Of a stretch of DNA of 64,000 nt, positions 25,898 through 36,587 are shown one piece after another. The stretch is taken from positions 806,001 through 870,000 of the forward strand of contig NZ_QWEZ01000002.1 in NCBI RefSeq assembly GCF_003864255.1. The letters run 5' to 3'. This DNA comes from Aestuariirhabdus litorea. Its GTDB lineage: Bacteria; Pseudomonadota; Gammaproteobacteria; Pseudomonadales; Aestuariirhabdaceae. The position numbers were made by a program, and so were the translations under genes. The number at the start of each line of letters is the position of its first letter. The first letter of the stretch is position 1. The notes beneath the pieces were generated by a model. It did no database searches, had not been told where the DNA came from, and worked only from the letters and a program-made list of their open reading frames with translations.

Positions 25898-26583
25898 CCC
25901 TGGGTGTCTATATGGCCGGGCAGGAGGCGGCTCAGCACATCCCCCACGTAGCTCAGGAAGAGGGTGCCGACGCTGCTGCGGTACTGCTGTTCATCGGGGC
26001 TGGCAATCGCCAGCACCCCCAGCACCCGACCGGAAAATTGCAGGGGAACCACCGCTGAAGAGCCGATCTCCTTGCGCTGGCCGGGGAAGAGGAAGTTAAG
26101 CTCGCTGTCTCGCAGCAGGCCGCTGACGGCCCGGTTGTTACGCAGCAGTTCCGCCAGCTTCTGGCTGGCATCGGCGACCGAAGTTACGCGGCCATGGGTG
26201 TTGAGTGCCTTGTCGCTGAACAGGATCAGCTCGCAATAGGGCACCTGGAAATCGTTGCGCAGGCTCTCCTCGGTGGCGCTGACCACGTCATCGAGATGGC
26301 GCGCCTCAAGCAGGGCCAGCACCAGGCGCCGGGTCTTGTCGAACAGGCGATCGTTGTCGCGGGCTACATCGAGCAGGTGATTGAGACGCTGGCGCATCTC
26401 CAGGTTGCGTTCACGCAATACATTGACCTGGCGCTCGACCAGGGAGATCGCCTCACCGCGCTGGTGCGGGATCTGCATCTTCAGCAACAGGTCATCCCGC
26501 TGGTGAAAGAAATCGGGGTGGGTGCGCAGGTAATCCCCCACCTGGTCTTCGCTGATCTCGATGGCGTTGTCGTATTCGCTCAT
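25894..26583 (-). CDS. DUF484 family protein (YigA-like, GAF fold)
   Basis: A 229-residue DUF484 protein. An N-terminal helix pair ([19 protein letters not shown]) is followed by a coiled coil ([21 protein letters not shown]) and a GAF-like domain ending near [18 protein letters not shown]. Function is unknown; the gene is conserved between dapF and xerC. Start ATG 26583 overlaps the dapF stop as ATGA; the frame continues upstream only within dapF. Confidence 0.9.
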   Translation of the reverse strand: MSEYDNAIEISEDQVGDYLRTHPDFFHQRDDLLLKMQIPHQRGEAISLVERQVNVLRERNLEMRQRLNHLLDVARDNDRLFDKTRRLVLALLEARHLDDVVSATEESLRNDFQVPYCELILFSDKALNTHGRVTSVADASQKLAELLRNNRAVSGLLRDSELNFLFPGQRKEIGSSAVVPLQFSGRVLGVLAIASPDEQQYRSSVGTLFLSYVGDVLSRLLPGHIDTQG

Positions 26584-27410
26584 AGCCTGATCTGTCCCTC
26601 GTAGACCCGGGTTGCCGGGCCGGTCATGATCACCGGTTGATTGTCGCCCTTCCATGCCAGTTTCAGGGTGCCACCCGGCAGCTGCATTGTCACCTCCTCG
26701 TCGAGCAAACCGCGCAAACGACCGGCCACCAGGGCGGCGCAGGCGCCGGTGCCGCAGGCGAGGGTTTCCCCGACGCCGCGCTCGAACACCCGCAGGCGGG
26801 CCTCCCGACGGTTGATGATCTGCAGGAATCCGACATTACAGCGCTGGGGGAAGCGGGGGTGGTGCTCAAGCCTGGGCCCCAGCTCCAGTACCGGCGCGCT
26901 GTCCACATCCTCGACCAGAAGAACGGCGTGGGGGTTCCCCATGGAGACGGCGCTGAGGGTCAGGGCCTGCCTCTCCAGATCCAGCTCGTAGGTGGCCTGG
27001 CGGGCATCGGCCTGAAAGGGGATGGCGGCGGGTTCCAGCATCGGTACCCCCATATTGACGCGGACCTCCTTGTTGCCCACCAGCTGCAGCTCAATCACGC
27101 CACTGCTGGTCTCGACACGGATACGGTCCTTGTGGGTGAGCTTCTTGTCCCGCACAAAACGGGCAAAGCAGCGGGCGCCATTCCCGCACTGCTCTACCTC
27201 GCTGCCATCGGCATTGAAAATGCGATAGCGGAAATCAACCTCCGGGTTTTGTGGCGGCTCGACGATCAGCATCTGGTCAAAACCGATGCCAAAGTGGCGG
27301 TCGGCCAGCCGGCGCACCTGTTCGGCACTGATGCGGGCGTGCTGGGTCACCAGGTCGATCACGGCAAAGTCATTGCCCAGGCCGTGCATCTTGGTAAATC
27401 GCAGTAACAT
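26580..27410 (-). CDS. dapF: Diaminopimelate epimerase
   Basis: A 276-residue DapF, converting LL- to meso-diaminopimelate for lysine and peptidoglycan. The two catalytic cysteines are in [13 protein letters not shown] and [11 protein letters not shown]. The N-terminal [15 protein letters not shown] is standard. It lies 5 bases downstream of lysA, so the two consecutive steps are co-expressed. Confidence 0.96.
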   Translation of the reverse strand: MLLRFTKMHGLGNDFAVIDLVTQHARISAEQVRRLADRHFGIGFDQMLIVEPPQNPEVDFRYRIFNADGSEVEQCGNGARCFARFVRDKKLTHKDRIRVETSSGVIELQLVGNKEVRVNMGVPMLEPAAIPFQADARQATYELDLERQALTLSAVSMGNPHAVLLVEDVDSAPVLELGPRLEHHPRFPQRCNVGFLQIINRREARLRVFERGVGETLACGTGACAALVAGRLRGLLDEEVTMQLPGGTLKLAWKGDNQPVIMTGPATRVYEGQIRL

Positions 27411-27415
27411 GGGCC

Positions 27416-28666
27416 TCAGTCCGGTAACAGGGATTCGTTGGCGATCTGCTGGGCAAAGGTTTCCCGATGACGCACCAGGTGCAGCTGATCACCGTCCACC
27501 ATCACTTCGGCGGCGCGATTACGACTGTTGTAGTTGGAGCTCATGGTAAATCCGTAGGCCCCGGCACTGCGTACCGCCAGCAGGTCGCCGGGTGACAGCA
27601 CCAGCTCGCGCTCCTTGCCGATAAAGTCGCCGGTCTCGCAAATAGGACCCACCAGGTCATAGCTGCGGGGCTCCCCGTCCGAGCGGGGTTTGACCGCAAT
27701 AATCTCCTGCCAGGCGCGGTAGAGTGCGGGGCGGATAAGGTCGTTCATGGCGGCATCGACGATGGCGAAGTGCTTGCCGCTGTTCTCCTTGAGGTACTCG
27801 ACCCGGGTCAGCAGGATGCCGGCGTTGGCGGCAATGGAACGGCCCGGTTCGAGAATCAGCTGCAGGTCGCGCTGGCCCAGGCGCGCCAGCACGGCACTGG
27901 CGTAATCGGCCGGTTGCGGGGGCTGCTCGCCCTGGTAGCTGACCCCGAGGCCTCCCCCCAGGTCGAGGTGCTTGATCTGGATGCCGTCCTGCTTGAGCTC
28001 GTCGATCAATGCCAGCAGGCGATCCAGGGCGTCGAGGAAGGGGTCGAGTTCGGTGAGCTGGGAGCCGATGTGGCAATCGACCCCGCAGATCTCGATATTG
28101 GCCAGGGTTGCGGCGTGACGGTAAACCCGGGGGGCGACCTTGAAGTCGATACCGAACTTGTTCTCCTTGAGGCCGGTGGAGATATAGGGGTGGGTATGGG
28201 CGTCCACATCGGGGTTAACCCGCAGGGAGATTGGCGCCCGGACTCCCATCTCGGCGGCCACCTGCTGTAGGCGCTCCAGCTCCGCCTCGGACTCGATATT
28301 GAAGCAGTGGATGCCCACCTCCAGCGCACGGCGCATCTCGTGAGCCTGCTTGCCGACACCGGAGAAGATGATGCGCGAAGGCTCGCCCCCCGCCGCCAAT
28401 ACCCGCTCCAGCTCGCCGATGGAGACGATATCAAAGCCGGCTCCCAGGCGGGCCAGGACATTGAGCACGCCAAGGTTGCTGTTGGCCTTGACCGCGTAGC
28501 AGATCAGGTGAGGATGGTTGGCCAGGGCCTCGTCGTAGGCCTTGTAGTGGCGCTCAAGGGTAGCCCGTGAGTAAACGTAGCAAGGGGTATCGAACTGGGC
28601 AGCGATCTCGCTGGCGGCGACCTGTTCGGCGAACAGTTCCCCGTCTCGGTAGGTGAAGTGATCCAT
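27416..28666 (-). CDS. lysA: Diaminopimelate decarboxylase
   Basis: A 416-residue PLP enzyme making lysine from meso-diaminopimelate. The PLP lysine is in [12 protein letters not shown], the glycine-rich phosphate loop in [11 protein letters not shown], and the C-terminal [14 protein letters not shown] segment carries the active-site cysteine donated across the dimer. Start ATG 28666. lptM lies immediately upstream and dapF downstream. Confidence 0.96.
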   Translation of the reverse strand: MDHFTYRDGELFAEQVAASEIAAQFDTPCYVYSRATLERHYKAYDEALANHPHLICYAVKANSNLGVLNVLARLGAGFDIVSIGELERVLAAGGEPSRIIFSGVGKQAHEMRRALEVGIHCFNIESEAELERLQQVAAEMGVRAPISLRVNPDVDAHTHPYISTGLKENKFGIDFKVAPRVYRHAATLANIEICGVDCHIGSQLTELDPFLDALDRLLALIDELKQDGIQIKHLDLGGGLGVSYQGEQPPQPADYASAVLARLGQRDLQLILEPGRSIAANAGILLTRVEYLKENSGKHFAIVDAAMNDLIRPALYRAWQEIIAVKPRSDGEPRSYDLVGPICETGDFIGKERELVLSPGDLLAVRSAGAYGFTMSSNYNSRNRAAEVMVDGDQLHLVRHRETFAQQIANESLLPD

Positions 28667-28687
28667 TAAGGTGTCAGGCCTTGGCAG

Positions 28688-28813
28688 TTACTGTTGAACG
28701 GAGGGGGCAGGCGTATACGCAGCCGGCGCTTCGGGCAGGTAGAGGGGGCCTTTCTGGCCGCAGCCGGTCAGAAGCCCGATTGCCAGTAGCAGGGGCACAA
28801 ACGTACGCATCAT
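28688..28813 (-). CDS. lptM: LptM (YifL) small lipoprotein
   Basis: A 41-residue lipoprotein: MMRTFVPLLLAIGLL then the lipobox LTGC and the invariant GQKGPLYLP. LptM promotes maturation of the LptD-LptE outer-membrane LPS translocon. The yifL-dapF (here with lysA between) position is conserved. Start could be ATG 28813 or 28810; both lie just behind GGATGAGAT. Confidence 0.9.
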   Translation of the reverse strand: MMRTFVPLLLAIGLLTGCGQKGPLYLPEAPAAYTPAPSVQQ

Positions 28814-28947
28814 GGTCGATCTCATCCAACAGTGAATAAAGGGTTTGGTGCCACAGTATACCCGCAGTCGGTTACCTTGCCTACGCTGCCTGGGGGCGTG
28901 TTAAACTCGCTCCAGCGCAGGCCAAACCAGGATCGGAGTCCAGGCTA

Positions 28948-29268
28948 ATGAGTGAAAGCAGCACAAACCAATTGCTTGATGAGTTGATGATGGCGATCGA
29001 GGATGCGATCGAAGAGGCGGGGCTGGATATCGACTACGAGACCGCCGCCGGTATCCTTACCCTGACCTGCGAGGAGGGTAGTCAGGTGATCCTCAGTCGC
29101 CAGGCCGCCAGTGGCCAGTTGTGGATGGCGGCCCGCAGCGGCGGCTTCCACTTCGAGCGTGACGAACAGGGGGAGTGGCGCTGTACCCGCAGCGGGGAAC
29201 CCTTCAGGGCGATGCTCAACCGCTGCCTCAGTGAGCAGTCGGGAGAGCCGGTCGATCTGAGCTGGTGA
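28948..29268 (+). CDS. cyaY: Frataxin-like protein CyaY
   Basis: A 106-residue bacterial frataxin, an iron-binding regulator of Fe-S assembly. The acidic first helix (LLDELMMAIEDAIEEAGLDIDYE) and the sheet stretch QLWMAARSGGFHFERD are diagnostic. It is transcribed divergently from lptM and converges with cyaA, whose stop is only 6 bases away. Confidence 0.94.
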   Translation: MSESSTNQLLDELMMAIEDAIEEAGLDIDYETAAGILTLTCEEGSQVILSRQAASGQLWMAARSGGFHFERDEQGEWRCTRSGEPFRAMLNRCLSEQSGEPVDLSW

Positions 29269-29274
29269 GCTTCT

Positions 29275-32103
29275 TCAGCGACCCTGCTGCTGGGCCTGGT
29301 CCAGCAGTGCCTCAATCTCCCACTTGCGCTGCAGGTAGTGGATCGATTGCAGGGGTTGCTCCCCCGCCTGCAGGGGAAGGTCCACGTCGGTGATGTAACA
29401 GGGGTAGCGCTCGCGCCCCTGGCGCTGCTGCACAATGTACTCAGCAGCGGCTTCCAGCTGCTGCTCGTCATAGGCAAAGGGGCTGAATTCGCGTTCATCG
29501 CAAAAGATGCTCAGCCGTTCCGCCTCCTCGCTATCGAGTTCAATAATCACCTGCACCTCCAGATAGGGGCGGTCACTCTGCTGGGGGGGGGTTACCCGAC
29601 GTAACTGGCGTGCAACGAAGTCGCTGCGGGCATCAATTTCGTAGAACTCGATCGAGTCGCTGGTCAAGACCCCCTCGGGGTGCTCTGGATGGGCGTTGAG
29701 GCGGAAGATGACCCGCTGCAGGAAGCGGTAGATCTGCACCAGTACCGGCTGCAGGTCGTGGTGGTGAATGGTCTGGTGCAGCAGGGAGCCGCGCTCGTCG
29801 AGGAGGTAGAGCTGGATCGGGTTGCGGTCGCTGGGAGGCTGGTAGAACAGCTGGATACGGCCTGCCTCGTTACGTCCCAACAGGAGCGAGAGGAGGCTGT
29901 CCCTGAGGGCGTAGCGATCCACCAGGATGGGGCTGAACAGCGGTTGCGGCTGTCCCAAAAACTCAATCAGCGCGGCCTCATTCTCGAGGCTGCGGAGGGT
30001 GGTCTGCGGAAGCTGCTGCAGCACGTGGAAGTGGTGTTCGACCTGCAGTATATAGCGGGAGGGGGCGCTCTGGTTGCCCAGCAGGTGACGGCCAATGTCG
30101 GCAAACAGTTCGTTGACCCGATCCTGGATCTGCTGCGCGCGATTACGGCAGTAGCAGCGGATCACCAGCTCCGGGGGTTCGGTGCTGTCGCACTGGCTGA
30201 GGTACTCGCGCAGGCAATGGAGCAGGGCTTCGGGGCCCTCAAAGCGGGTAGTGGTCCACTCATTCCAGCTGTTGACGGACAGCTGGTCGATGGTCAGGAC
30301 GTGGTTGGCACGCAGGGCACTGAAGCCGAGTGAATCGGTACGGTTGCTGAGCAGGTGGAAATTGCGCCGGCTGCTGTCGGCCATCGGGTCGGTGCCGACA
30401 TTGACCAGCATCAGCACGCGGCTCGGCCGGCTGGGCTGCAGGTAGGTGTCGTCGTCCATGGGCGCATAGAAGACCGGCAGGTGTTTCTTGAGCGCCTGCA
30501 GTAGCAGTTGCAGCTCGTGTTCGGTGAGCGCGCTGTTGCCAGGGAACAGCGACAGGTGGGTGCTGCTGTCGATCACCTTGTTGAAGTGGCACCAGCCCAG
30601 CAGGCTGACCAGCGAGGGGGCCTGTTTGAGAGGGGGTTGAAGATCCAGTTCATGGTGCTTGAGGGCACCCCGAAACAGTTGCCACTCCGCAATCTGCCCC
30701 TCACGGTAGACCAGGGTGAGGTTGGACTCGGCCATGTCCCCCGAGATGCCCGGGTTGATGCGCGGAAGCTTATTGGCGCGGCGCTCGAAAGCGGCGTATA
30801 GGCGTCGCCCCAGCAGCTGCATATCCCGTTGTGAAATCAGGGTGCCACTGTCCGCATCGCGGCTGTACTGGCTGAGAAAGCGGTAGCTGTGCATCAGCTG
30901 TGAGACCAGTATGGCGCGCTCGTTGGCAACCCGGTCGACCTTCCACTGGTGATGGCGGTCCAGGTCAGCGAGCGTATCCGGGTCCCATTGCCAGTCCTGA
31001 GTGAGCTGCTCCATCACCCCCCGCTGCCAGGAGCGGGAGCGGCGTGGGCGCTGGCTAAGCCGTTTACCAACCTTGAAGTAGAGGGCCTTGCGCACCAGCT
31101 CAAGCCGTTGCCACTGCGCCTTGTTGCTGAGGTAGGTTTCCAGCTTCCGGTAGAGCAGGATGTAGGGGTCGAGGGCATCGAGCGACTCCTCGCCCTGATA
31201 GACCCGGCGCTTGAAGGTCATGCTGATCAGTTCATCGCTGCGGCTGGCGTAGAGCTCAGTCAGCATCAGTTTGAGCACCGATTTGAAGGGGGACTCAAGT
31301 CCTTTGAACATCTGCCAGAGACCGGCGCCGACAAACTCCCCGGCCGGGATTTCGGTAATGCCGCCAAAGTCGACCGTCTCATCAGCGGCGATGTAGCGCT
31401 GCTCCCGCAGCCGCCCGGCAAAGTGGTCGTACTGGGCCTCGTCGCCGGGGGGGATCAGCCACCAGATCGGGTAACGCCCCGCCAGTAGCAGGGCGGTACG
31501 GTAGAACTCATCGAGGAGCAGGCTATGTTGTGAGCTGCCGCAGTCGTCCCCCGACAGCTCCGATTGGTGCTGGCGGTTGCGGAACTTCTCATCGTCCATC
31601 AGGAAGAAGTGGACTTCAAGATTGAAGGGCTGGGCCCACTTCTCAAGCAGCGTGCATTTGTGCTGTAGCTCAACACGTTCACGCTCGCTGAGATCGGGGG
31701 CGTGGCAGACCCAGATATCGAGGTCGCTGCGGCCGCTGTGGGCCAGGCTGCCGCAGCTGCCCATCAGGAACAGACTGTAGATGCGGCAGGGGCGTCCGGG
31801 CTTGCGACGGTAGCGGAAGCTGCGGGTCAGGCGGTGCGCCTCGTCCAGCACCGACTTGTCGGGCTCGTAACGGGAGATCCCGGCCGGGGTCTGGTAGGAG
31901 ACAAAACCCGGCAGTAGCGGGTGGTTCTCCATAAACAGCAGCGGCAGAAGGTCGAGGAACAGCTGTTGGCGCGTCGCAAGCGCAGCGCGCGCGCGCAGCA
32001 GGCGTCCCTGGTTGATCTCCATAAACCGCTGCTGGATGCGTTTGAGGGTCTTGCGATCGACGCCGCCCTCGAGGCTATGGATCAGCGCTTGGTGTTGGCT
32101 CAT
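29275..32103 (-). CDS. cyaA: Class I adenylate cyclase
   Basis: A 942-residue class I adenylate cyclase, the gammaproteobacterial type that feeds CRP. The N-terminal catalytic half has LFLMGSCGSLAHSGRSDLDIWVCH, the nucleotidyltransferase GS...DxD motif with the metal-binding aspartates. The C-terminal half is the regulatory region acted on by PTS in E. coli. It is longer than the E. coli protein, as in pseudomonads. ATG 32103 lacks a strong ribosome site, in keeping with the low translation known for this gene family. Confidence 0.95.
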   Translation of the reverse strand: MSQHQALIHSLEGGVDRKTLKRIQQRFMEINQGRLLRARAALATRQQLFLDLLPLLFMENHPLLPGFVSYQTPAGISRYEPDKSVLDEAHRLTRSFRYRRKPGRPCRIYSLFLMGSCGSLAHSGRSDLDIWVCHAPDLSERERVELQHKCTLLEKWAQPFNLEVHFFLMDDEKFRNRQHQSELSGDDCGSSQHSLLLDEFYRTALLLAGRYPIWWLIPPGDEAQYDHFAGRLREQRYIAADETVDFGGITEIPAGEFVGAGLWQMFKGLESPFKSVLKLMLTELYASRSDELISMTFKRRVYQGEESLDALDPYILLYRKLETYLSNKAQWQRLELVRKALYFKVGKRLSQRPRRSRSWQRGVMEQLTQDWQWDPDTLADLDRHHQWKVDRVANERAILVSQLMHSYRFLSQYSRDADSGTLISQRDMQLLGRRLYAAFERRANKLPRINPGISGDMAESNLTLVYREGQIAEWQLFRGALKHHELDLQPPLKQAPSLVSLLGWCHFNKVIDSSTHLSLFPGNSALTEHELQLLLQALKKHLPVFYAPMDDDTYLQPSRPSRVLMLVNVGTDPMADSSRRNFHLLSNRTDSLGFSALRANHVLTIDQLSVNSWNEWTTTRFEGPEALLHCLREYLSQCDSTEPPELVIRCYCRNRAQQIQDRVNELFADIGRHLLGNQSAPSRYILQVEHHFHVLQQLPQTTLRSLENEAALIEFLGQPQPLFSPILVDRYALRDSLLSLLLGRNEAGRIQLFYQPPSDRNPIQLYLLDERGSLLHQTIHHHDLQPVLVQIYRFLQRVIFRLNAHPEHPEGVLTSDSIEFYEIDARSDFVARQLRRVTPPQQSDRPYLEVQVIIELDSEEAERLSIFCDEREFSPFAYDEQQLEAAAEYIVQQRQGRERYPCYITDVDLPLQAGEQPLQSIHYLQRKWEIEALLDQAQQQGR

Positions 32104-32156
32104 GGCAACAGTATAGGTGGCACCGCCCCGAGTCTGTGGCGGGGCGGCGCTCAGGC

Positions 32157-33560
32157 CTAGGCGCGGGCCGCGAGTTGCGCGCGGGCGGTGGCAACCGCGC
32201 TGCGAACCTGGGCCGGGGCGGTGCCGCCGATATGGTCGCGGGCGTTGACCGAGCCCTCCAGGGTCAGTACGTCGAACACGTCACTGGTGATGGTGTCGGA
32301 GAACTGCTGCAGTTGCGCCAGCTCCATCTCGGCCAGGTCGAGACCGGTTTTGACCCCCAGGGCGACCGCCTTGCCCACCACCTCGTGGGCGTCGCGGAAG
32401 GGCATCCCCTTGCGCACCAGGTAGTCGGCCAGGTCGGTGGCGGTAGAGAAACCGCGACGAGCGGCTTCGCGCATCTGCTCGCCCTTGGACTGGATCGCGG
32501 GCACCATGTCAGCGTAAGCCCGCAAGCAGCCCTTGAGGGTGTCCACGGTATCGAACAGCGGCTCCTTGTCCTCCTGGTTGTCCTTGTTGTAGGCCAGGGG
32601 CTGGGATTTCATCAGAGTGAGCAGGGCGATCAGGTGGCCATTGACGCGTCCGCTTTTGCCCCGAACCAGCTCCGGCACATCGGGGTTCTTCTTCTGCGGC
32701 ATGATGCTGGAACCGGTGCAGAAACGGTCTGGCAGGTCGATGAAGTCGAACTGGGCGGAGGTCCAGAGCACCAGCTCCTCCGACATGCGCGACAGGTGGG
32801 TCATGATGAGGCTGGCGGCGGCGCAGAACTCGATGGCGAAATCACGGTCGCTGACCGAGTCCAGGGAGTTGGCGGTGGGGGCACTGAACTCCAGCAGCTC
32901 AGCACTGTAGGCGCGGTCAATCGGGTAGGTGGTGCCGGCCAGGGCCGCCGCTCCCAGTGGAGAGTAGTTGAGGCGAGCACGGCAGTCGCTGAGGCGGCCG
33001 TAGTCCCTTGAAAGCATCTCGAACCAGGCCATCAGGTGGTGACCGAAGGTGACCGGCTGGGCGGTCTGCAGGTGGGTGAAGCCGGGCATGATGGTGTCGG
33101 CTTCGCGCTCGGCCACCTCCAGCAAACCCTGTTGCAGGCGGGTGATTTCAGCCAGCAGGAGGTCGATCTCGTCGCGCAGGTAGAGGCGGATGTCGGTGGC
33201 GACCTGGTCGTTACGGGAGCGACCCGTATGCAGCTTCTTGCCGGTGATGCCGATGCGGTCGGTGAGGCGAGCTTCGATATTCATGTGGATATCTTCCAGC
33301 TCGATCGACCAGTCGATCTCGCCGCGTTCGATCTCGCCACGAATCTGGTCGAGGCCCTCGATGATCGCCTTGAGCTCTTCGTCGGAGAGGACACCGACCT
33401 TGTTGAGCATGCGGGCGTGGGCCTGGGAGCCCCGGATATCCTGGGCATAGAGGCGCTTGTCGAAGTCGATCGAAGCGGTGAATCGGGCTACAAAGGCGTC
33501 GGTGGGTTCGTTAAACCGGCCGCCCCATTGCTGGTTGGTCTTCTGCTCGTCGCTGCTCAT
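32157..33560 (-). CDS. argH: Argininosuccinate lyase
   Basis: A 467-residue ArgH, last step of arginine synthesis. The fumarase-superfamily signature [12 protein letters not shown] is present, as are [12 protein letters not shown] and [15 protein letters not shown] with the catalytic histidine. The start is ATG 33560 ([16 protein letters not shown]) with AAGGAAG upstream; the frame extends 37 codons further but without family similarity. argH divergent from algZ matches the Pseudomonas arrangement. Confidence 0.95.
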   Translation of the reverse strand: MSSDEQKTNQQWGGRFNEPTDAFVARFTASIDFDKRLYAQDIRGSQAHARMLNKVGVLSDEELKAIIEGLDQIRGEIERGEIDWSIELEDIHMNIEARLTDRIGITGKKLHTGRSRNDQVATDIRLYLRDEIDLLLAEITRLQQGLLEVAEREADTIMPGFTHLQTAQPVTFGHHLMAWFEMLSRDYGRLSDCRARLNYSPLGAAALAGTTYPIDRAYSAELLEFSAPTANSLDSVSDRDFAIEFCAAASLIMTHLSRMSEELVLWTSAQFDFIDLPDRFCTGSSIMPQKKNPDVPELVRGKSGRVNGHLIALLTLMKSQPLAYNKDNQEDKEPLFDTVDTLKGCLRAYADMVPAIQSKGEQMREAARRGFSTATDLADYLVRKGMPFRDAHEVVGKAVALGVKTGLDLAEMELAQLQQFSDTITSDVFDVLTLEGSVNARDHIGGTAPAQVRSAVATARAQLAARA

Positions 33561-33700
33561 GCTGCTTCCTTGGTCTTGAGGGCTCCGCTTGGCCCCGCAG
33601 GGTGAAAAAATCCGGACAATTATATCAGTTTTGCGCATTGGGTGATGGGTATTGGTAGGGAGGCTTTGCATTGCACCCCCCGGCCTGTAATCTGCCGGAT

Positions 33701-34795
33701 ATGGAAGGGAATAACCGCCATCGCCAAGGAGCCGAACAGCAGGATTTTTTCCTGCCCGATCTCTGTCGCACCCCCGTTGTTCTGGCGCTGATCCTGATCA
33801 CCGAGCTTCTGGTGCTGGTGGAGGTGCTGGCGGCCTCCTCCAGCCAGGGAATCGACTGGGATTACTTGGCGATCTCGTCGCTTTTCGTGCAGTGGATCAT
33901 GCTCAGCAGCACGGCCCTGTTGTGTCTGTTGCGGGACTGGCTCAGTCGCCGGCCGCTGTCCCAGGCGGTGATGGTGTGCCTGCTGCTGGTGAGCCTGGTG
34001 ACCCTCTGTTTTTCCCTCGCTTCGCGCTGGTTGGTGCTGCCCCTGCCGCTGAACGCCTTCTGGTTCAACCTCGAACTCTGGCCGCTGCTGCGTAACCTCC
34101 TGATTGCCCTTATCATCACCGGCATGGTGCTGCGCTACCTGTACGTGCAGCACGAGCTGCACCGCCAGCAGAAGGCTGAGTTGCAGGCGCGTTTGCAGTC
34201 GTTGCAGTCGCGTATACATCCTCACTTTCTGTTCAATAGCATGAACAGCATCGCCAGCCTGATTGCGGTTGACCCCGATAAGGCGGAGCAGGCGGTGATC
34301 GACCTGTCGGAGCTGTTCCGGGCCAGTTTGCAGCAAGGCATTAGCGAGGTGACGCTGGGGCGTGAGCTGGAGTTGTGCCGCCAATATCTCAGAATCGAGC
34401 GACTGCGGCTGGGGGAGCGCTTGCGGGTGGAGTGGAAACTGGCTCCGGAGTGCGAAAGGATGCCGGTACCGCCCCTGACCCTGCAGCCGTTGCTGGAGAA
34501 TGCGATCCTCCACGGGGTGCAACCGCTCACGGAGGGGGGCACGGTCACCGTTGCCGGTGAGTACCGCCGGGGTGTGCTCAACCTGAGGGTGAGCAATCCG
34601 ATGCCAGCAGGTAGCGCAGCCGGGGGGGCGAGTGGAAACCGGATCGCCCTCGCCAATATTGAGGATCGCCTGCGGGCGCTGTATGGGCAGGGCGCTAAGA
34701 TGACCCGGATCAAGGAGCATCAGCAGTACACGGTGTGGTTAAGTTATGCCTGCCAGCCCCTGGAGGAGCGGGTCGGTGAAGGAGGAGCCCGGTGA
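33701..34795 (+). CDS. algZ: LytS/AlgZ-type sensor histidine kinase
   Basis: A 364-residue membrane kinase. Residues 15-20 read QDFFLPDLC, an AlgZ opening. Four hydrophobic segments follow to about residue 150, then the His_kinase domain with [18 protein letters not shown] (phospho-acceptor H in HPHFLFN) and an ATP-binding [13 protein letters not shown]. In Pseudomonas AlgZ/FimS controls AlgR-dependent twitching and alginate genes. It overlaps algR by four bases. ATG 33701 has only a weak ribosome site; no better in-frame start is seen. Confidence 0.88.
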   Translation: MEGNNRHRQGAEQQDFFLPDLCRTPVVLALILITELLVLVEVLAASSSQGIDWDYLAISSLFVQWIMLSSTALLCLLRDWLSRRPLSQAVMVCLLLVSLVTLCFSLASRWLVLPLPLNAFWFNLELWPLLRNLLIALIITGMVLRYLYVQHELHRQQKAELQARLQSLQSRIHPHFLFNSMNSIASLIAVDPDKAEQAVIDLSELFRASLQQGISEVTLGRELELCRQYLRIERLRLGERLRVEWKLAPECERMPVPPLTLQPLLENAILHGVQPLTEGGTVTVAGEYRRGVLNLRVSNPMPAGSAAGGASGNRIALANIEDRLRALYGQGAKMTRIKEHQQYTVWLSYACQPLEERVGEGGAR

Positions 34796-35529
34796 AGGTA
34801 CTGTTGGTCGACGATGAACACCTGGCCCGTGACCGCCTGCGCCGCATGGTGGAGCAGTGCGATGGTTACGAAGTGCTGGACGAGGCGGCCTGCAACGGTG
34901 AGCAGGCGATCACACTGGTGCAGCGTTACCATCCCGATGTGGTGTTGATGGATATTCGTATGCCCGGCATGGATGGCATGGAGGCTGCGCGTCATCTCTG
35001 TGCCCTGCAGGCGCCCCCGGCGGTGATCTTCTGTACCGCCTATGGCGAATACGCCATCGAGGCCTTCGAGGTGCAGGCGGTGGGTTATCTGCTCAAGCCG
35101 GTGAGGCAGGAGGCGTTGCAGAAGGCGCTTGAAAGCGCCCGCCGTGCCAACCGGGTGCAGCTGGCGGCCCTCTCCCAGCAGCAGGAAGGGACAGGGCAGC
35201 GCTGCCATATCAGCGCGCGTACCCACAAGGGGATCGAGCTGATTCCCCTCGCCGATGTGATCTGCTTTGTCGCCGACAACAAGTATGTGACGGTGCGCCA
35301 CAAAGGGGGAGAGTTGCTGATCGACGACACCCTCAAGGAGCTGGAGTCGGAGTTTGGTGAGCGCTTTGTGCGCATCCATCGCAACGCCCTGGTGGCCTGC
35401 GGGGCCATTGACCGGCTGGAGCGGACTCCCCAGGGACACTACCAGCTCTACCTTGAGGGGCAGGAGGAGCCCCTGCAGGTGAGCCGGCGCCATGTGGCGG
35501 CGACCCGGCGCCTGATGCAGCGCCTCTAG
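34792..35529 (+). CDS. algR: LytTR response regulator AlgR
   Basis: A 245-residue regulator: receiver domain with phospho-acceptor D in VVLMDIRMPGMDG (about residue 54), K in LLKPV, then a LytTR DNA-binding domain (VICFVADNKYVTV... ERFVRIHRNALVA). It is coupled to algZ through GTGA overlap, with GTG 34792 behind AAGGAGGAG. Targets here are unknown; in Pseudomonas AlgR governs exopolysaccharide, type IV pili and other surface traits. Confidence 0.9.
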   Translation: MKVLLVDDEHLARDRLRRMVEQCDGYEVLDEAACNGEQAITLVQRYHPDVVLMDIRMPGMDGMEAARHLCALQAPPAVIFCTAYGEYAIEAFEVQAVGYLLKPVRQEALQKALESARRANRVQLAALSQQQEGTGQRCHISARTHKGIELIPLADVICFVADNKYVTVRHKGGELLIDDTLKELESEFGERFVRIHRNALVACGAIDRLERTPQGHYQLYLEGQEEPLQVSRRHVAATRRLMQRL

Positions 35530-35662
35530 CGCCGGACGGCCACCTGAAACAGAACCTGGGTCAACGATTGCAGCTTTGCGCCCCCGCCAAGGGTGCGTAA
35601 TGGCGGACCCTGCCGTATCATAGGGCGCTTCTTGTCAGAGTGATTAATTGTTGGAATCAAAC

Positions 35663-36586
35663 GTGAAAAAGATCCGTATTGCGACCCGAAAGAGTGCACT
35701 GGCGTTGTGGCAGGCCGAGCACGTCAAAAGCCGTCTGATGGCCGCCCACCCCGGGCTGGAAGTGGAGCTGGTGGCAATGACCAGCCGTGGTGACCGCATC
35801 CTCGATGCTCCCCTGGCCAAGATTGGCGGCAAGGGGTTGTTCGTCAAGGAGCTGGAAACGGCGATGCTGGAGGGGCGTGCGGATATCGCGGTGCACTCCA
35901 TGAAGGATGTGCCGATGGACTTCCCCGAGGGGCTTGGCCTGGCAGTAATCTGCGAGCGTGAGGACCCCCGTGATGCGTTCGTCTCCAACACCTACGCCTC
36001 CCTCGATGAGCTTCCCCAGGGCGCGGTGGTGGGCACCTCCAGCCTGCGCCGCCAGTGCCAGCTGCTGAAGCTGCGTCCCGACCTCACCATTAACTTCCTG
36101 CGCGGCAACGTCAACACCCGCCTGGCTAAACTCGATGCGGGTGAATACGACGCCATCATCCTGGCGGCAGCCGGCCTGATCCGCCTGGAGTTCAAGGATC
36201 GCATCAGGGACTTTATCGATATCGAGCAGAGCCTGCCCGCCGGAGGCCAGGGGGCCGTCGGTATCGAGTGCCGCATGGACGACAGCGCAACCCTTGAGCT
36301 GATCAAGCCCCTCCACCACCAGCTGACTGCCAACTGCGTTTTGGCCGAGCGCGCCATGAACAAGCACCTGCAGGGGGGCTGTCAGGTGCCGATCGCCAGC
36401 TTTGCCCTGCAGCAGGGTGAGGAGATCTACCTGCGTGGGCTGGTCGCCCGTCCCGATGCCAGCACCGTGCTGACCAGCGAGCTGCGCGGTCCGGTGGCGG
36501 AGTGCGAGCGGGTTGGTGTGGATGTGGCTGAGGACCTGCTCAGCCAGGGGGCCGGTGAGATCCTTGCCGAGCTCTATCACGACTGA
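35663..36586 (+). CDS. hemC: Porphobilinogen deaminase (hydroxymethylbilane synthase)
   Basis: A 307-residue HemC that polymerises four porphobilinogens. [15 protein letters not shown] opens the protein, and the dipyrromethane cofactor cysteine is in QGGCQVPI near residue 240. Three starts are possible: GTG 35663 (chosen, with GGAA 6-7 bases upstream) and TTG 35651 or 35648, which would give MLESNV ahead. hemD follows one base after the stop; hemX and hemY complete the operon. Confidence 0.94.
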   Translation: MKKIRIATRKSALALWQAEHVKSRLMAAHPGLEVELVAMTSRGDRILDAPLAKIGGKGLFVKELETAMLEGRADIAVHSMKDVPMDFPEGLGLAVICEREDPRDAFVSNTYASLDELPQGAVVGTSSLRRQCQLLKLRPDLTINFLRGNVNTRLAKLDAGEYDAIILAAAGLIRLEFKDRIRDFIDIEQSLPAGGQGAVGIECRMDDSATLELIKPLHHQLTANCVLAERAMNKHLQGGCQVPIASFALQQGEEIYLRGLVARPDASTVLTSELRGPVAECERVGVDVAEDLLSQGAGEILAELYHD

Positions 36587-36587
36587 G